Positions 7,078-16,836 of a stretch of DNA of 64,000 bases are shown one piece after another. This DNA comes from 40CM-4-69-5 sp036556905 (lineage in GTDB: Bacteria > Methylomirabilota > Methylomirabilia > Rokubacteriales > CSP1-6). The position numbers and the translations under genes are program-made. The notes under the pieces are model-generated. The model saw only the letters and a program-made list of their open reading frames with translations, was not told where the DNA came from and did no database searches. Every line of letters begins with the position of its first letter. Position 1 is the first letter of the stretch. The stretch spans positions 1 through 64,000 of the forward strand of contig DATBIM010000069.1 in NCBI GenBank assembly GCA_036556905.1. The letters are read 5' to 3'.

Positions 7078-8526
7078 CTACGAAAGAGGAGCAGGCAGGT
7101 CGGACTTGCCCATCAGGTACCGGTCGACACCCCGGGCACAGGAGCGCCCCTCGGCAATGGCCCACACGATGAGGGACTGACCGCGTTGCATGTCACCGCA
7201 CGTGAAGACGCCGGGCTCGCTCGTCATCCAGTTCTGATCGCGCCAGGCGTTGCCCCGCTCGGTGAGCCGGAGCCCGAGCTCCTCGATCGGTCCCTTGCGC
7301 TCGGGCCCCAGGAAGCCCATGGCCAGGAGCACGAGATCGACCTCCAGCGTGAACTCCGTGCCAGGGATGGGCCGGAACTCGATCCGGCCCCCTTCGCGCA
7401 CCATGTCGACCTTGACCGCCTCCAGGGCGTGCACGCGACCCTGCTCGTCGCCCCGGAAGCTCCGGGTCGATACCGCATACACCCGCTCGCCGCCTTCTTC
7501 GTGGGCCGAGGACACACGGAAGACGTTGGGCCACTGGGGCCAGGGATTGTCGGGAGCGCGGGTGTCAGGGGGACGTGGAAGCACCTCGAACTGATGGACC
7601 GACCGGGCCCCTTGTCGGTGCACGGTTCCCAGACAATCGGCGCCGGTGTCGCCGCCCCCGATGATCACGACCCGCTTGCCGCTGGCGGTGATGAACGCCT
7701 CGTCAGGGATCGTGTCGCCCTCGCAACGCCGGTTCTGAAGCGTGAGGTAGTCCATGGCGAAGTGGATGCCCGAGAGCTCGCGCCCCGGCACCGACAGGTC
7801 GCGCGGCCAGCCCGCGCCGCAGGCCAGGACGACGGCGTCGTGCTCCCTGAGCAGGGAGCGCACCGGCAGCGTCACGCCCACGTCGGCGCCGGTTCGAAAG
7901 GCCACGCCGGCCTTCTCCATGAGCTGGAGCCGGCGATCGATGAAGCGCTTCTCCATCTTGAACTCGGGGATCCCGTAGCGGAGCAGGCCGCCGATCCGGT
8001 CGGCGCGCTCGAACACCGTCACCCAGTGGCCGGCCCGGTTGAGTTGGGCGGCGGCGGCCAGGCCCGCGGGGCCCGATCCCGCGACGGCGACCCGCTTGCC
8101 GGTCCTGAGCGTCGGAGTCTCCGGCCCCACCCAGCCCTCGGCGAACGCCCGCTCGATGACCGAGACCTCCACGGCCTTGATCGTCACGGGGTCGTCGTTG
8201 ATCCCCAGCACACAGGCCCCTTCGCAGGGAGCCGGGCAGAGCCGGCCCGTCCACTCGGGGAAGTTGTTCGTGGCGTGCAGGCGCTGGATCGCGTCCTGCC
8301 AGTGTTCCTTGTAGACCAGATCGTTCCAGTCCGGGATCAGATTGCCGAGCGGGCACCCCTGGTGGCAGAAGGGAATGCCGCAATCCATGCAGCGGGCCGC
8401 TTGCTTCCGGAGCTCGTCTTCGGGGTAGGCGAGATACACCTCGTTCCAGTCCCGGATCCGCTCGGCCACCGGGCGAGTGGGCCACTTCTTCTGCTTGATC
8501 TCGAGGAACCCGGTGGGTTTACCCAC
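7078..8526 (-). CDS. gltD: Glutamate synthase (NADPH) small subunit
   Basis: GltD takes electrons from NADPH through FAD and passes them to GltB for the reductive synthesis of glutamate from glutamine and 2-oxoglutarate. Cysteines 46, 49, 54 and 58 (CMDCGIPFCHQGC) plus CPAPCEGAC near 97-105 bind the two 4Fe-4S clusters. The FAD-binding Rossmann loop is GSGPAG at 150-155 and the NADPH loop is GGGDTG at 290-295. The GTG at 8526 was chosen because it overlaps the gltB stop by 8 bases and gives the family N-terminus GKPTGFLEIKQ; the longer upstream reading lies inside gltB. Length is 482 residues, normal for the family. Confidence 0.96.
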   Translation of the reverse strand: MGKPTGFLEIKQKKWPTRPVAERIRDWNEVYLAYPEDELRKQAARCMDCGIPFCHQGCPLGNLIPDWNDLVYKEHWQDAIQRLHATNNFPEWTGRLCPAPCEGACVLGINDDPVTIKAVEVSVIERAFAEGWVGPETPTLRTGKRVAVAGSGPAGLAAAAQLNRAGHWVTVFERADRIGGLLRYGIPEFKMEKRFIDRRLQLMEKAGVAFRTGADVGVTLPVRSLLREHDAVVLACGAGWPRDLSVPGRELSGIHFAMDYLTLQNRRCEGDTIPDEAFITASGKRVVIIGGGDTGADCLGTVHRQGARSVHQFEVLPRPPDTRAPDNPWPQWPNVFRVSSAHEEGGERVYAVSTRSFRGDEQGRVHALEAVKVDMVREGGRIEFRPIPGTEFTLEVDLVLLAMGFLGPERKGPIEELGLRLTERGNAWRDQNWMTSEPGVFTCGDMQRGQSLIVWAIAEGRSCARGVDRYLMGKSDLPAPLS

Positions 8527-11500
8527 CCGTGGCCCCCACCAGCTCGGTGAAGGTCGGCTCCCGCCCTTCCGCCCGGGCCCGGCTCTCGGCCCGCAGCACG
8601 CGCTTGTAGTCCTTGGGCGTGATCTTGACGAACTGTGCTTGCTGCTCGCGCCAGCGGTCCAGGATCCCCGCGGCGCAGGTGGATCCGGTGTAGCGCGCGT
8701 GGCGCTCCACGAGATCACGAACCAGGGCGATGTCCTCGGCCTGGGTCAGGGGTTCCAGCTCGACCATTCCGAGATTGCAGCGGCGCCGGAAGTCTCCGTC
8801 GAGATCCAGAACGTAGGCGAGCCCGCCTGACATGCCGGCCGCGAAATTCCGTCCGGTGCGGCCGAGGATCACCACCCGGCCGCCCGTCATGTACTCGCAG
8901 CCGTGGTCACCCACCCCTTCCACGACTGCGTGGACGCCGGAGTTGCGGACGGCGAAACGCTCACCGGCCACACCGCGCACGTAGGCCTCGCCGCTGGTGG
9001 CGCCGTAGAGGGCCACATTGCCGATGATGATGTTCTCTTCGGCGACGAACGTGGACGCCCGTGGCGGGTACACGACCAGCTTGCCGCCCGACAGACCTTT
9101 CCCCCAGTAGTCGTTGGCGTCACCCTCCAGCACCATCGTGATCCCTCGTGGCACGAAGGCCCCGAAGCTCTGGCCGGCCGATCCCGTGAAGTGGAGGCGG
9201 ATGGTATCGTCAGCGAGTCCCTGGCCGCCCCAGCGGCGGGTGATTTCATAGCCGAGCGTGGTTCCCACCGTGCGGTGCACGTTGCGGATGGGCAGGGAGC
9301 GCACGATGGGCTTGCCATGCTCGATGGCCTCCCGGCACGCCGGGATGAGGGTCGTGGCATCGAGCGACCGTTCGAGACCGTGGTCCTGTTCGCGGACCTT
9401 GTGGCGCGGCACGTCGGGCCCCATCGGCGGCTGGTAGAGGATGGAGGACAGGTCCAGGCCGCGTCCCTTCCAGTGATCGACGGCCGGAGCGATGTCGAGC
9501 CGGTCGACGCGGCCGATCATCTCGTCCATCGTCCGGAACCCGAGCCGGGCCATGTGCTCCCGAACCTCCTGGGCCAGGAAGCGGAAGAAGTTCACGACGT
9601 GCTCCGGCTTCCCGGCGAACCGCTTGCGGAGCTCGGGATCCTGAGTGGCGATGCCGACCGGGCAGGTGTTGAGGTGGCAGACCCGCATCATGATGCAGCC
9701 GAGGACGACCAGGGGGGCCGTCGAGAACCCGAACTCCTCCGCCCCCAGCAGGGCGGCGATCACGACGTCCCGTCCCGTTTTCAGCTGACCGTCCACCTGT
9801 ACGGTGATGCGGTCGCGGAGCTTGTTCATGACGAGGACCTGCTGGGTCTCGGCCAGGCCGAGCTCCCAGGGGATGCCCCCGTGTTTGATCGACGTCAGGG
9901 GCGACGCCCCGGTGCCACCGTCATGGCCCGAGATGAGCACCACGTCCGAGAAGGCCTTGGCCACGCCCGCCGCCACAGTGCCCACGCCGACCTCGGCCAC
10001 CAGCTTCACGTGCACCCGGGCCCGGGGATTGGCGTTTTTCAAGTCGTGAATGAGCTGCTTGATGTCCTCGATGGAGTAGATGTCGTGGTGCGGGGGTGGC
10101 GAGATCAGCCCCACGCCGGGCGTGGCGAACCGGACCTTGGCGATCCAGGGGTAGACCTTGGGGCCGGGGAGCTGCCCGCCTTCGCCAGGCTTGGCGCCCT
10201 GGGCCATCTTGATCTGGAGGTCGTCGGCGTTGACCAGGTATTCGCTGGTGACGCCGAAGCGGCCGGAGGCCACCTGCTTGACGGCGCTGCGTCGCCAGTC
10301 GCCGTTGGGATCGCGCTGGTAGCGCGCGGCGTCCTCGCCGCCCTCGCCCGTGTTGGACTTGCCGCCGATGCGATTCATGGCGATGGCCAGCGTTTCGTGG
10401 GCTTCCTGGCTGATGGACCCGTAGGACATGGCGCCGGTGGCGAAACGCTTGAAGATGGCCTCGACCGGCTCCACCTCCTCGAGCGGGATGGGAGCATCGG
10501 CGACCTTGAACTGCATGAGCCCGCGCAGGGTGGCCCGGCGCCGGCTCTGGTCGTCCACGAGGCGCGAGTACTCCTTGAAGGCCACGTAGTTTCCCGATCG
10601 GGTGGCGTGCTGGAGCCGGGCGATCATGTCGGGGTTGACCATGTGGTGCTCGCCGTCGCGCCGCCACTGATACTCACCGCCCCAGTCGAGCTCGGCCGGG
10701 CCGACCGGCCGCTCGGGGAAGGCCTGCGCGTGGCGCCGCCGCACTTCCTCGTGGATCACCTCGATGTCGATCCCGGCGACCCGCGAGGCGGTGCCGGTGA
10801 AGTAGCGGTCGACGACCGTCCGGTTGAGGCCGATGGCCTCGAAGATCTGGGCCCCGCAGTAGCTCTGCAGCGTCGAGATCCCCATCTTGGCCATCACCTT
10901 GAGGATTCCCTTGTTCAGGGCCTTGATGTAGTTCTTCACCGCCTTGGCGTGGTCGAGGCCGGTCAGGAGTTCCTCACGGATCATGTCGTCCAGGGTCTCG
11001 AACGCTACCCACGGGTTGACGGCGCCGGCGCCGTACCCGATGAGCAGGCACACGTGGTGGACCTCGCGGGCGTCGCCGGTCTCGACCACGAGCCCGCAGC
11101 GCGTCCGCTCTCCCCGGCGCACGAGGTGGTGATGAACCGCGGCGGTTGCCAGGAGGCTCGGGATCGCCGCGCGGGCCCGGCCCACCCCGCGATCGGAGAG
11201 GATGATGATGCTGGCGCCCCGGGCGATGGCCTCGCTCGCCCGATTCTGCAGCTCCTCCACCGCCCGCTCGAGCCCCGCCGCGCCTTCACCGGGCGCGTAG
11301 AGCATCGGCAGGGTGACCGCCTGGAAGCCGTGCACGGCCACGTGTTTGAGCTTGGCCAGATCCTCGTTCGAGAGCACGGGATCGGGCAGCGCGATCTGGC
11401 GGCAGGATTGAGGCTCCGGCGCCAGCAGATTGCGCTCGGGCCCGACCGTGGACTCCATCGACGTCACCAGCTCCTCGCGGATCTGGTCCAGCGGGGGGTT

Positions 11501-13087
11501 GGTGACCTGGGCGAAGAGCTGCTTGAAGTAGTCGTACAGCAGCCGGGGCCGGTCGGAGAGCACGGCCAGCGCGGTGTCAGTGCCCATCGACCCCACGGGC
11601 TCCTCGCCCTGACGGGCCATCGGTGTGAGGAGGATACGCAGGTCCTCGTGGGTGTAGCCGAAGGCGATCTGGCGGGTCAGCACCGTCTCGTGGTCGGCAG
11701 CGGGAACGGGGGCCGTCGGCAGCGTCTCCAGCGGCACGAGGTTGTCGCGCAACCACTCCGCGTAGGGATGCTCGGCGGCCAGGCCGGCCTTGATTTCCTG
11801 GTCGTCCACGATCCGGCCCTGCGCGGTGTCGACGAGGAAGATCCGGCCCGGGTGCAACCGCTCCTTGACCCGTACGCTCTCGGGGGCGATATCGAGCACG
11901 CCGACCTCGGAGGCCATGACGACCAGGTCGTCCTTCGTCACGTAGTAGCGGGAGGGGCGCAGCCCGTTGCGGTCGAGCACGGCGCCGATGACGGTGCCAT
12001 CGGTGAACGCGATGGAGGCGGGTCCGTCCCAGGGCTCCATGAGCGAGGCGTGGTACTCGTAGAACGCCCGGAGCGCCGGGCTCATGGTTTCGTGGTTCTG
12101 CCAGGGCTCGGGGATCATCATGAGGATGGCGTGGGGGAGTGACCGCCCGCTCATCACGAGGAATTCCAGGACGTTGTCGAAGGTTGCCGAGTCGGAGAGC
12201 CCCTCGCGGGTCACCGGGAAAATCTTCTGGAGGTCGTCGCCGAGCACGCCGGACTGGCAGAGGGCCTGGCGGGCCCGCATCCAGTTGATGTTGCCGCGCA
12301 GCGTGTTGATCTCGCCGTTGTGGGCGATGAACCGGTACGGATGGGCCAGGGGCCAGGAGGGGAAGGTGTTGGTGCTGAATCGCTGGTGGACCAGGGCCAG
12401 GGCCGACTCCACGTCGGGATCGGTGATGTCCGGGTACATGGTCTCGATCTGATCGGCCGAGAGCATGCCCTTGTAGATCAACGTGTTCGAGGAGAGGCTC
12501 GGGATGTAGGCAAGCTTCTTCTCGAGGAAGTCCATGTCCTCCAACGCATGCTCGATGCGCTTGCGAATGACGTAGAGCTTGCGCTCGAAGTGGCGGTGAT
12601 CCCGGATGCCCGGGCCCCGTCCCACGAAGAGCTGCTTGATGTGGGGCTCGCACGCCACCGCGCTGGCGCCCAGCGGGCCGTCGTTGGTGGGGACGTCACG
12701 CCAGCCCAGGCAACGCTGACCTTCCTCCTCCACCAGGGTCTGAACCAGGGCCTCGACCTTCTCGCGCTGAACCAGGTCGCGGGGCAGGAAGACGAGGCCG
12801 GCGCCGTACTCGGTAAGGGGGGGAAGCGTGAGGCCGAGCCGGGCGCATTCCCGGCGCAGGAACCTGTCGGGCATCTGGAGGAGAATGCCGGCGCCGTCAC
12901 CGGTGTTGGGCTCGCAGCCGCACGCGCCGCGGTGCAGGAGGTTCTTGAGCACGGTCAGGGCCTTGACCACGATGTCGTGCGACTTGTGTCCCTTGACGTG
13001 GACGACGAACCCGACGCCGCACGCGTCGTGCTCGTGCCGGGGATCGTACAGACCCTGGGCGGGGGGTAGTCCGGCCGTCTGCTTCAT
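8519..13087 (-). CDS. gltB: Glutamate synthase large subunit
   Basis: At 1522 residues this is a full-length class II amidotransferase glutamate synthase. Residues HDACGVGF place the nucleophile at Cys23, so a 22-residue propeptide is expected to be removed. The glutaminase domain, central domain and FMN-binding synthase domain follow in order (for example GEINTLRGNINWM, then SISQEAHETLA and GEGGEDAARY). The 3Fe-4S cluster segment CIMMRVCHLNTCPVG lies near residues 1130-1145. The C-terminal beta-helix ends the protein. It is transcribed with gltD and divergently from a LysR gene, which probably regulates it. The very long open frame on the opposite strand is a composition artefact. Confidence 0.98.
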   Translation of the reverse strand: MKQTAGLPPAQGLYDPRHEHDACGVGFVVHVKGHKSHDIVVKALTVLKNLLHRGACGCEPNTGDGAGILLQMPDRFLRRECARLGLTLPPLTEYGAGLVFLPRDLVQREKVEALVQTLVEEEGQRCLGWRDVPTNDGPLGASAVACEPHIKQLFVGRGPGIRDHRHFERKLYVIRKRIEHALEDMDFLEKKLAYIPSLSSNTLIYKGMLSADQIETMYPDITDPDVESALALVHQRFSTNTFPSWPLAHPYRFIAHNGEINTLRGNINWMRARQALCQSGVLGDDLQKIFPVTREGLSDSATFDNVLEFLVMSGRSLPHAILMMIPEPWQNHETMSPALRAFYEYHASLMEPWDGPASIAFTDGTVIGAVLDRNGLRPSRYYVTKDDLVVMASEVGVLDIAPESVRVKERLHPGRIFLVDTAQGRIVDDQEIKAGLAAEHPYAEWLRDNLVPLETLPTAPVPAADHETVLTRQIAFGYTHEDLRILLTPMARQGEEPVGSMGTDTALAVLSDRPRLLYDYFKQLFAQVTNPPLDQIREELVTSMESTVGPERNLLAPEPQSCRQIALPDPVLSNEDLAKLKHVAVHGFQAVTLPMLYAPGEGAAGLERAVEELQNRASEAIARGASIIILSDRGVGRARAAIPSLLATAAVHHHLVRRGERTRCGLVVETGDAREVHHVCLLIGYGAGAVNPWVAFETLDDMIREELLTGLDHAKAVKNYIKALNKGILKVMAKMGISTLQSYCGAQIFEAIGLNRTVVDRYFTGTASRVAGIDIEVIHEEVRRRHAQAFPERPVGPAELDWGGEYQWRRDGEHHMVNPDMIARLQHATRSGNYVAFKEYSRLVDDQSRRRATLRGLMQFKVADAPIPLEEVEPVEAIFKRFATGAMSYGSISQEAHETLAIAMNRIGGKSNTGEGGEDAARYQRDPNGDWRRSAVKQVASGRFGVTSEYLVNADDLQIKMAQGAKPGEGGQLPGPKVYPWIAKVRFATPGVGLISPPPHHDIYSIEDIKQLIHDLKNANPRARVHVKLVAEVGVGTVAAGVAKAFSDVVLISGHDGGTGASPLTSIKHGGIPWELGLAETQQVLVMNKLRDRITVQVDGQLKTGRDVVIAALLGAEEFGFSTAPLVVLGCIMMRVCHLNTCPVGIATQDPELRKRFAGKPEHVVNFFRFLAQEVREHMARLGFRTMDEMIGRVDRLDIAPAVDHWKGRGLDLSSILYQPPMGPDVPRHKVREQDHGLERSLDATTLIPACREAIEHGKPIVRSLPIRNVHRTVGTTLGYEITRRWGGQGLADDTIRLHFTGSAGQSFGAFVPRGITMVLEGDANDYWGKGLSGGKLVVYPPRASTFVAEENIIIGNVALYGATSGEAYVRGVAGERFAVRNSGVHAVVEGVGDHGCEYMTGGRVVILGRTGRNFAAGMSGGLAYVLDLDGDFRRRCNLGMVELEPLTQAEDIALVRDLVERHARYTGSTCAAGILDRWREQQAQFVKITPKDYKRVLRAESRARAEGREPTFTELVGATGG

Positions 13088-13155
13088 AGTCCTGTCCCTT
13101 TGGCCTGTTGTGGCCCGATCGTGAAAAGTTGCACGATAGTACCCGAGTTTGGACC

Positions 13156-13209
13156 ATTAGTCATCCGGCAAAAATCAGATGATAGGTATTAGTTCTCCTG
13201 ATGGTATGA
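13156..13209. promoter_or_regulatory. Likely LysR operator/promoter region between gltB and the LysR gene
   Basis: The 129-base divergent gap is more AT-rich than its surroundings. ATTAGTCATC at 13156-13165 and ATTAGTTCTC at 13188-13197 form a direct repeat 32 bases apart, about three helical turns. ATCAG at 13174-13178 and CTGAT at 13198-13202 form an inverted repeat across the second copy. TATGAT at 13204-13209 may be a -10 element for the LysR gene. Divergent LysR-target layouts usually carry such sites; which protein binds is inferred. Confidence 0.45.
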
Positions 13210-13216
13210 TGCACCC

Positions 13217-14167
13217 GTGCAGCTGGAGACCCTTCGCCTGTACTGCGACATCGTCCGCCTGCACAGCTTTTCCCGGGGGGCCGAGCAGAACTTCGTCTCC
13301 CAGTCGGCGGCCAGCCAGGCCGTCCAGCAGCTCGAGCGGGACCTCGGCGTCGCTCTCATCGACCGAACCAAGCGCCCGTTCGTCGTGACCGCCGAGGGCC
13401 AGGCCTTCCTGGCCGCCTGTCGGACCCTGCTCGACACGTGGGACAAGGCCCGGGGGGAGATCGCCGCGGTCAAGGCTCGGGTGGACGGTACCGTGCGGGT
13501 GGCCGCCATCTACTCCGTGGGTCTCCACGACATGAGTCATCACCTGCAGCGCTTCATGTCGCTCTACCCGAACGCCCGGGTGCAGCTCGAGTGCCTGCAT
13601 CCGCACAAGGTGGTGGAGGCCGTCCTCGACGACGAGGCGGACGTTGGCGTCATGTCCTACCCGCCGACAGACCGGGCCCTGTCAGTGATTCCTCTCCGCT
13701 CCGAGCCGATGACGTTCGTCTGCCACCCTAACCACCGGCTCGCCCGCCGTCGCACCGTGATGCCGGCGGACCTGTCGGGGCAGCCCTTCGTCGCGTTCGA
13801 CCGGGGGCTCACCATCCGGCGAGCGATCGACCGAGCCCTGCGCCAGCACAACGTGCGTCCCAACATCGTGATGGAGTTCGACAACATCGAGACCATCAAG
13901 CAAGCCATCATGATCGCCGCCGGGGTCAGCCTCCTGCCCCGTCACACGGTGGAGAAAGAGGCAGGCATCCGGACGCTGGCCAGCGTGCCCTTCGGTATCC
14001 CCGACCTGGTGAGGCCGGTTGGCATCATCCACCGTCGCCAGAAGCCGCTGGCGCCGGTGGTGGGTCGCTTCATCGAGTTGCTTCGAGAGTCGAACGGCGG
14101 GGAGACGGCCGCGGGTTCTGGCCGGGCGCACACCCGGTCGGTTGCGCTGCCGGACAGGACGACATGA
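13217..14167 (+). CDS. LysR-family transcriptional regulator
   Basis: The winged helix-turn-helix occupies residues 1-60 (LETLRLYCDIVRLHSFSRGAE, then SQSAASQAVQQLERDLG, the recognition helix). The effector-binding domain with the periplasmic-binding-protein fold spans about 90-295. The length of 316 is normal, with a short basic tail. It starts at GTG and is divergent from gltBD, so control of glutamate synthase in response to nitrogen or 2-oxoglutarate is the natural guess. The effector cannot be read from the sequence. Downstream, after 76 bases, lies a CBS-domain gene. Confidence 0.9.
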   Translation: MQLETLRLYCDIVRLHSFSRGAEQNFVSQSAASQAVQQLERDLGVALIDRTKRPFVVTAEGQAFLAACRTLLDTWDKARGEIAAVKARVDGTVRVAAIYSVGLHDMSHHLQRFMSLYPNARVQLECLHPHKVVEAVLDDEADVGVMSYPPTDRALSVIPLRSEPMTFVCHPNHRLARRRTVMPADLSGQPFVAFDRGLTIRRAIDRALRQHNVRPNIVMEFDNIETIKQAIMIAAGVSLLPRHTVEKEAGIRTLASVPFGIPDLVRPVGIIHRRQKPLAPVVGRFIELLRESNGGETAAGSGRAHTRSVALPDRTT

Positions 14168-14243
14168 ACCTGGTCCACTCCGACGGCGGGGGGACCGTTT
14201 GGTTCCTGGCCCGGTCCGGAAGGGCCGGGGAGGGGGTGCAATC

Positions 14244-14765
14244 ATGACGGACTTCGAGGAGCACAACGTCGAGGTTGAGAGCGAGCTCCGCGAGATCCGG
14301 GGGGCGCTCTTCAACGACACGATCGCGACCCTCGCGCCGGCCGAGCCGATCTGCCTGCGCGAGACCGCCACGGTGCACGAGGCGGTGCAGCAGATGCTGG
14401 CTCGCCACCAGGCGGGCGTTCTCGTCGTCGACGGCCAGGGGCATCTGGTTGGAATCTTCACCGAGCGCGACGTGCTCAATCGGGTCGTGGGGCGGGGGCT
14501 GGACGTCCGCCACACCAGCCTGGCCACGGTGATGACGGCCAACCCCGAAGCGCTCACGGTGGCTCAGCGCGTCGCCTACGCCGTACACTGCATGGGTGTC
14601 GCCGGCTACCGGACCATCCCGCTGGTGGACCGGGAGCAGCGACCCGTCGGCGTGGTGACGGTCAGCGACGTCATCCGGTGGCTGGCGCATCTCTTTCCGG
14701 AGGCCCTCCTCAACCTGGCTCCGGGGGATCGCCTCAAGCACCCGGAGCAGATCGACGCAGGGTAG
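14244..14765 (+). CDS. Tandem CBS-domain protein
   Basis: The 173 residues are almost entirely a CBS pair (Bateman module). The first repeat covers about 35-90 (ETATVHEAVQQML, then VLVVDGQGHLVGIFTERDVL) and the second about 100-158 (TVAQRVAYAVHCM, then IPLVDREQRPVGVVTVSDVI). Such modules bind adenine nucleotides and report energy state. No enzymatic domain is attached, so it probably acts as a regulatory partner; the partner is unknown. The ATG has a G-rich ribosome binding site (GGGGAGGGGG) about 8 bases upstream. Confidence 0.85.
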   Translation: MTDFEEHNVEVESELREIRGALFNDTIATLAPAEPICLRETATVHEAVQQMLARHQAGVLVVDGQGHLVGIFTERDVLNRVVGRGLDVRHTSLATVMTANPEALTVAQRVAYAVHCMGVAGYRTIPLVDREQRPVGVVTVSDVIRWLAHLFPEALLNLAPGDRLKHPEQIDAG

Positions 14766-14964
14766 GTCGGGCGGTCTAACCGCCGGTAATGCCTTGCCCT
14801 TCTCGGGGTGCTCCGATACCATTAGCTTGGTTTGCGCGGCGAGCGGCCGCGGCCACGGGAATCCCCAGGCGAGGCGTGCTCCAAGAGTGTGCGTGAGGGC
14901 CACGGGCGACCGGGCCTCCACGCGGGAATAAGGTGAGCGTTCGAGGGAGAGAGGACGAGCGTCG

Positions 14965-16836
14965 ATGAGCGACACGATGGCTCCCGTCAAGGGCGCCGAG
15001 AAACGACTGCGGGAGCTGGAGCGTGCCGTGGTGCGGTTCGCGGGAGATTCCGGTGACGGCATGCAGCTCACCGGCGAGCAGTTCACGACGGAGTCCGCGT
15101 GGGCCGGCAACGACATCGCGACCCTTCCCAATTTCCCAGCCGAGATCCGGGCCCCGGCGGGAACGCTGTTCGGGGTCTCGAGCTTTCAGCTCCAGTTCGG
15201 TAGCCAGCGCGTATACACGCCCGGCGACCGGCTCGACTGCCTGGTGGCGATGAACCCGGCCGCGTTGAAGGTGCACCTGCGCGACCTCAAGCCCGGGGGC
15301 TTGCTGATCGTCAACACCAACGCCTTCGACAAGCGCAATCTGGACAAAGCCGGCTACCCGGCCAATCCGCTGGACGACGCCGCGCTGGCCGAGCGCTACC
15401 GGCTGCACCGCGTGGATATGACCGCGCTGACGCACGAAGCCATCAAGGATCTGGCGCTCAACACCAAAGAGAAGGATCGCACCAAGAACTTCTTTGCCCT
15501 GGGGCTGGTGTCGTGGATCTACACGCGTCCGCTCGAACCCACCCTGGAGTGGATCACGAAGAAGTTCGCCAAGAATTCGGCGTTCCTGGAGGCCAACACC
15601 CGCGTGCTCAAGGCCGGCCACGCCTTCGGAGAGACGGCCGAGATCTTCGCCGAGCACTACACGGTGGAGGCGGCTGATCTGCCGGCCGGCCTCTACCGGG
15701 CCATGACCGGCAACCGTGCCCTGGCCTGGGGGCTGTTGGCGGCGGCCGAGCGCTCCAAGCTGCCGGTCGTCTACGGCGCCTACCCGATCACGCCGGCCAG
15801 CAGCGTGCTGGAAGAGCTGGCGATGCACAAGCGCTTCCGGATCCGTACCATCCAGGCCGAGGACGAGATCGCGGCGGTGACGGCCGCCATTGGTGCCGCG
15901 TTCGGCGGAGCCATCGGGGTGACCGGTTCCAGCGGGCCGGGTATCGCCCTCAAGGGCGAGGGGATCGGACTGGCCGTGACGGCGGAGTTGCCGCTGGTGG
16001 TCTTCAACATCCAGCGGGCCGGTCCCTCCACCGGTATGCCCACCAAGACCGAGCAAGCCGACCTGATGCAGGCCCTGTATGGCCGCAACAGCGAATCTCC
16101 GGTGGTGGTCCTGGCCCCGGCCACGCCCGGCGATTGCTTCTACATCGCGTACGAGGCGGTACGTATCGCCGCCAAGTATATGGTGCCGGTGATCGTCCTC
16201 AGCGACGGGTTCCTGGCCAATGGCTCCGAGCCCTGGCTGATCCCCGACGTGAGCACCCTGCCCCCCCTCGAGGTGCAGTTCCGCGCCGAGAAGGAGGGCT
16301 TCTTCCCCTACCTGCGCGACGCCGCGACGCTGGCCCGGCCCTGGGTGAAGCCCGGCACGCCGGGGCTCGAGCACCGGATCGGCGGCATCGAGAAGCAGGA
16401 CGTCACCGGGAATATCTCCTACGACCCCGAGAACCACGACCATATGGTTCGTACCCGGGCCGAAAAGGTGCGGCGGGTGGCCCAGGAGATTCCCCCGACA
16501 TCGATCAACGGGCCGGCGACGGGCGATCTGCTCGTCGTGGGCTGGGGCGGCACCTACGGGTCGATCACGGCAGCGGTCGAGCGAGCCCAGTCCGAGGGGC
16601 GCTCGGTGGCTTCGATCCACCTGCGTTACCTCAATCCGCTGCCGCCAGACCTCGGTCATATTCTGCGCGAGTACCGTAAGGTGCTGGTCCCGGAGATCAA
16701 CACTGGCCAGCTGGTGCGCGTGCTGCGCGCCGAGTACCTGGTCGATGCGGTGGGCTTCAATCGCGTGCGCGGCCTGCCCCTGGCCTCCGACGAGATCTAC
16801 GAGGCCATCAAGCAGCTCGGCGGGAGTCAGGCATGA
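14965..16836 (+). CDS. korA: 2-oxoacid:ferredoxin oxidoreductase, fused gamma-alpha subunit
   Basis: The enzyme oxidatively decarboxylates a 2-oxoacid to the acyl-CoA and reduces ferredoxin. The gamma domain comes first (about residues 20-200, GDSGDGMQLTGEQF), then the alpha pyrimidine-binding domain (YGAYPITPASSVLEEL near 270, then VTGSSGPGIALKGEG). This gamma-alpha fusion of about 620 residues is the form usually called KorA. 2-oxoglutarate is the probable substrate, but the pyruvate or branched-chain version cannot be excluded from sequence alone. Coupled by ATGA overlap to korB. With gltBD nearby, the enzyme sits at the carbon/nitrogen junction. Confidence 0.93.
   Translation: MSDTMAPVKGAEKRLRELERAVVRFAGDSGDGMQLTGEQFTTESAWAGNDIATLPNFPAEIRAPAGTLFGVSSFQLQFGSQRVYTPGDRLDCLVAMNPAALKVHLRDLKPGGLLIVNTNAFDKRNLDKAGYPANPLDDAALAERYRLHRVDMTALTHEAIKDLALNTKEKDRTKNFFALGLVSWIYTRPLEPTLEWITKKFAKNSAFLEANTRVLKAGHAFGETAEIFAEHYTVEAADLPAGLYRAMTGNRALAWGLLAAAERSKLPVVYGAYPITPASSVLEELAMHKRFRIRTIQAEDEIAAVTAAIGAAFGGAIGVTGSSGPGIALKGEGIGLAVTAELPLVVFNIQRAGPSTGMPTKTEQADLMQALYGRNSESPVVVLAPATPGDCFYIAYEAVRIAAKYMVPVIVLSDGFLANGSEPWLIPDVSTLPPLEVQFRAEKEGFFPYLRDAATLARPWVKPGTPGLEHRIGGIEKQDVTGNISYDPENHDHMVRTRAEKVRRVAQEIPPTSINGPATGDLLVVGWGGTYGSITAAVERAQSEGRSVASIHLRYLNPLPPDLGHILREYRKVLVPEINTGQLVRVLRAEYLVDAVGFNRVRGLPLASDEIYEAIKQLGGSQA

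Noticed and set aside
8903..12142. A 1079-codon open frame on the + strand opposite gltB
   Set aside because: It is the reverse-strand shadow of a strongly conserved gene in high-GC DNA; its residues show no family motifs and are rich in Asp, Gly, His and Val as expected for such shadows.
14776..16659. A 627-codon open frame on the minus strand opposite korA
   Set aside because: Same artefact: it lies within a fully motif-supported gene and has no recognisable domain.
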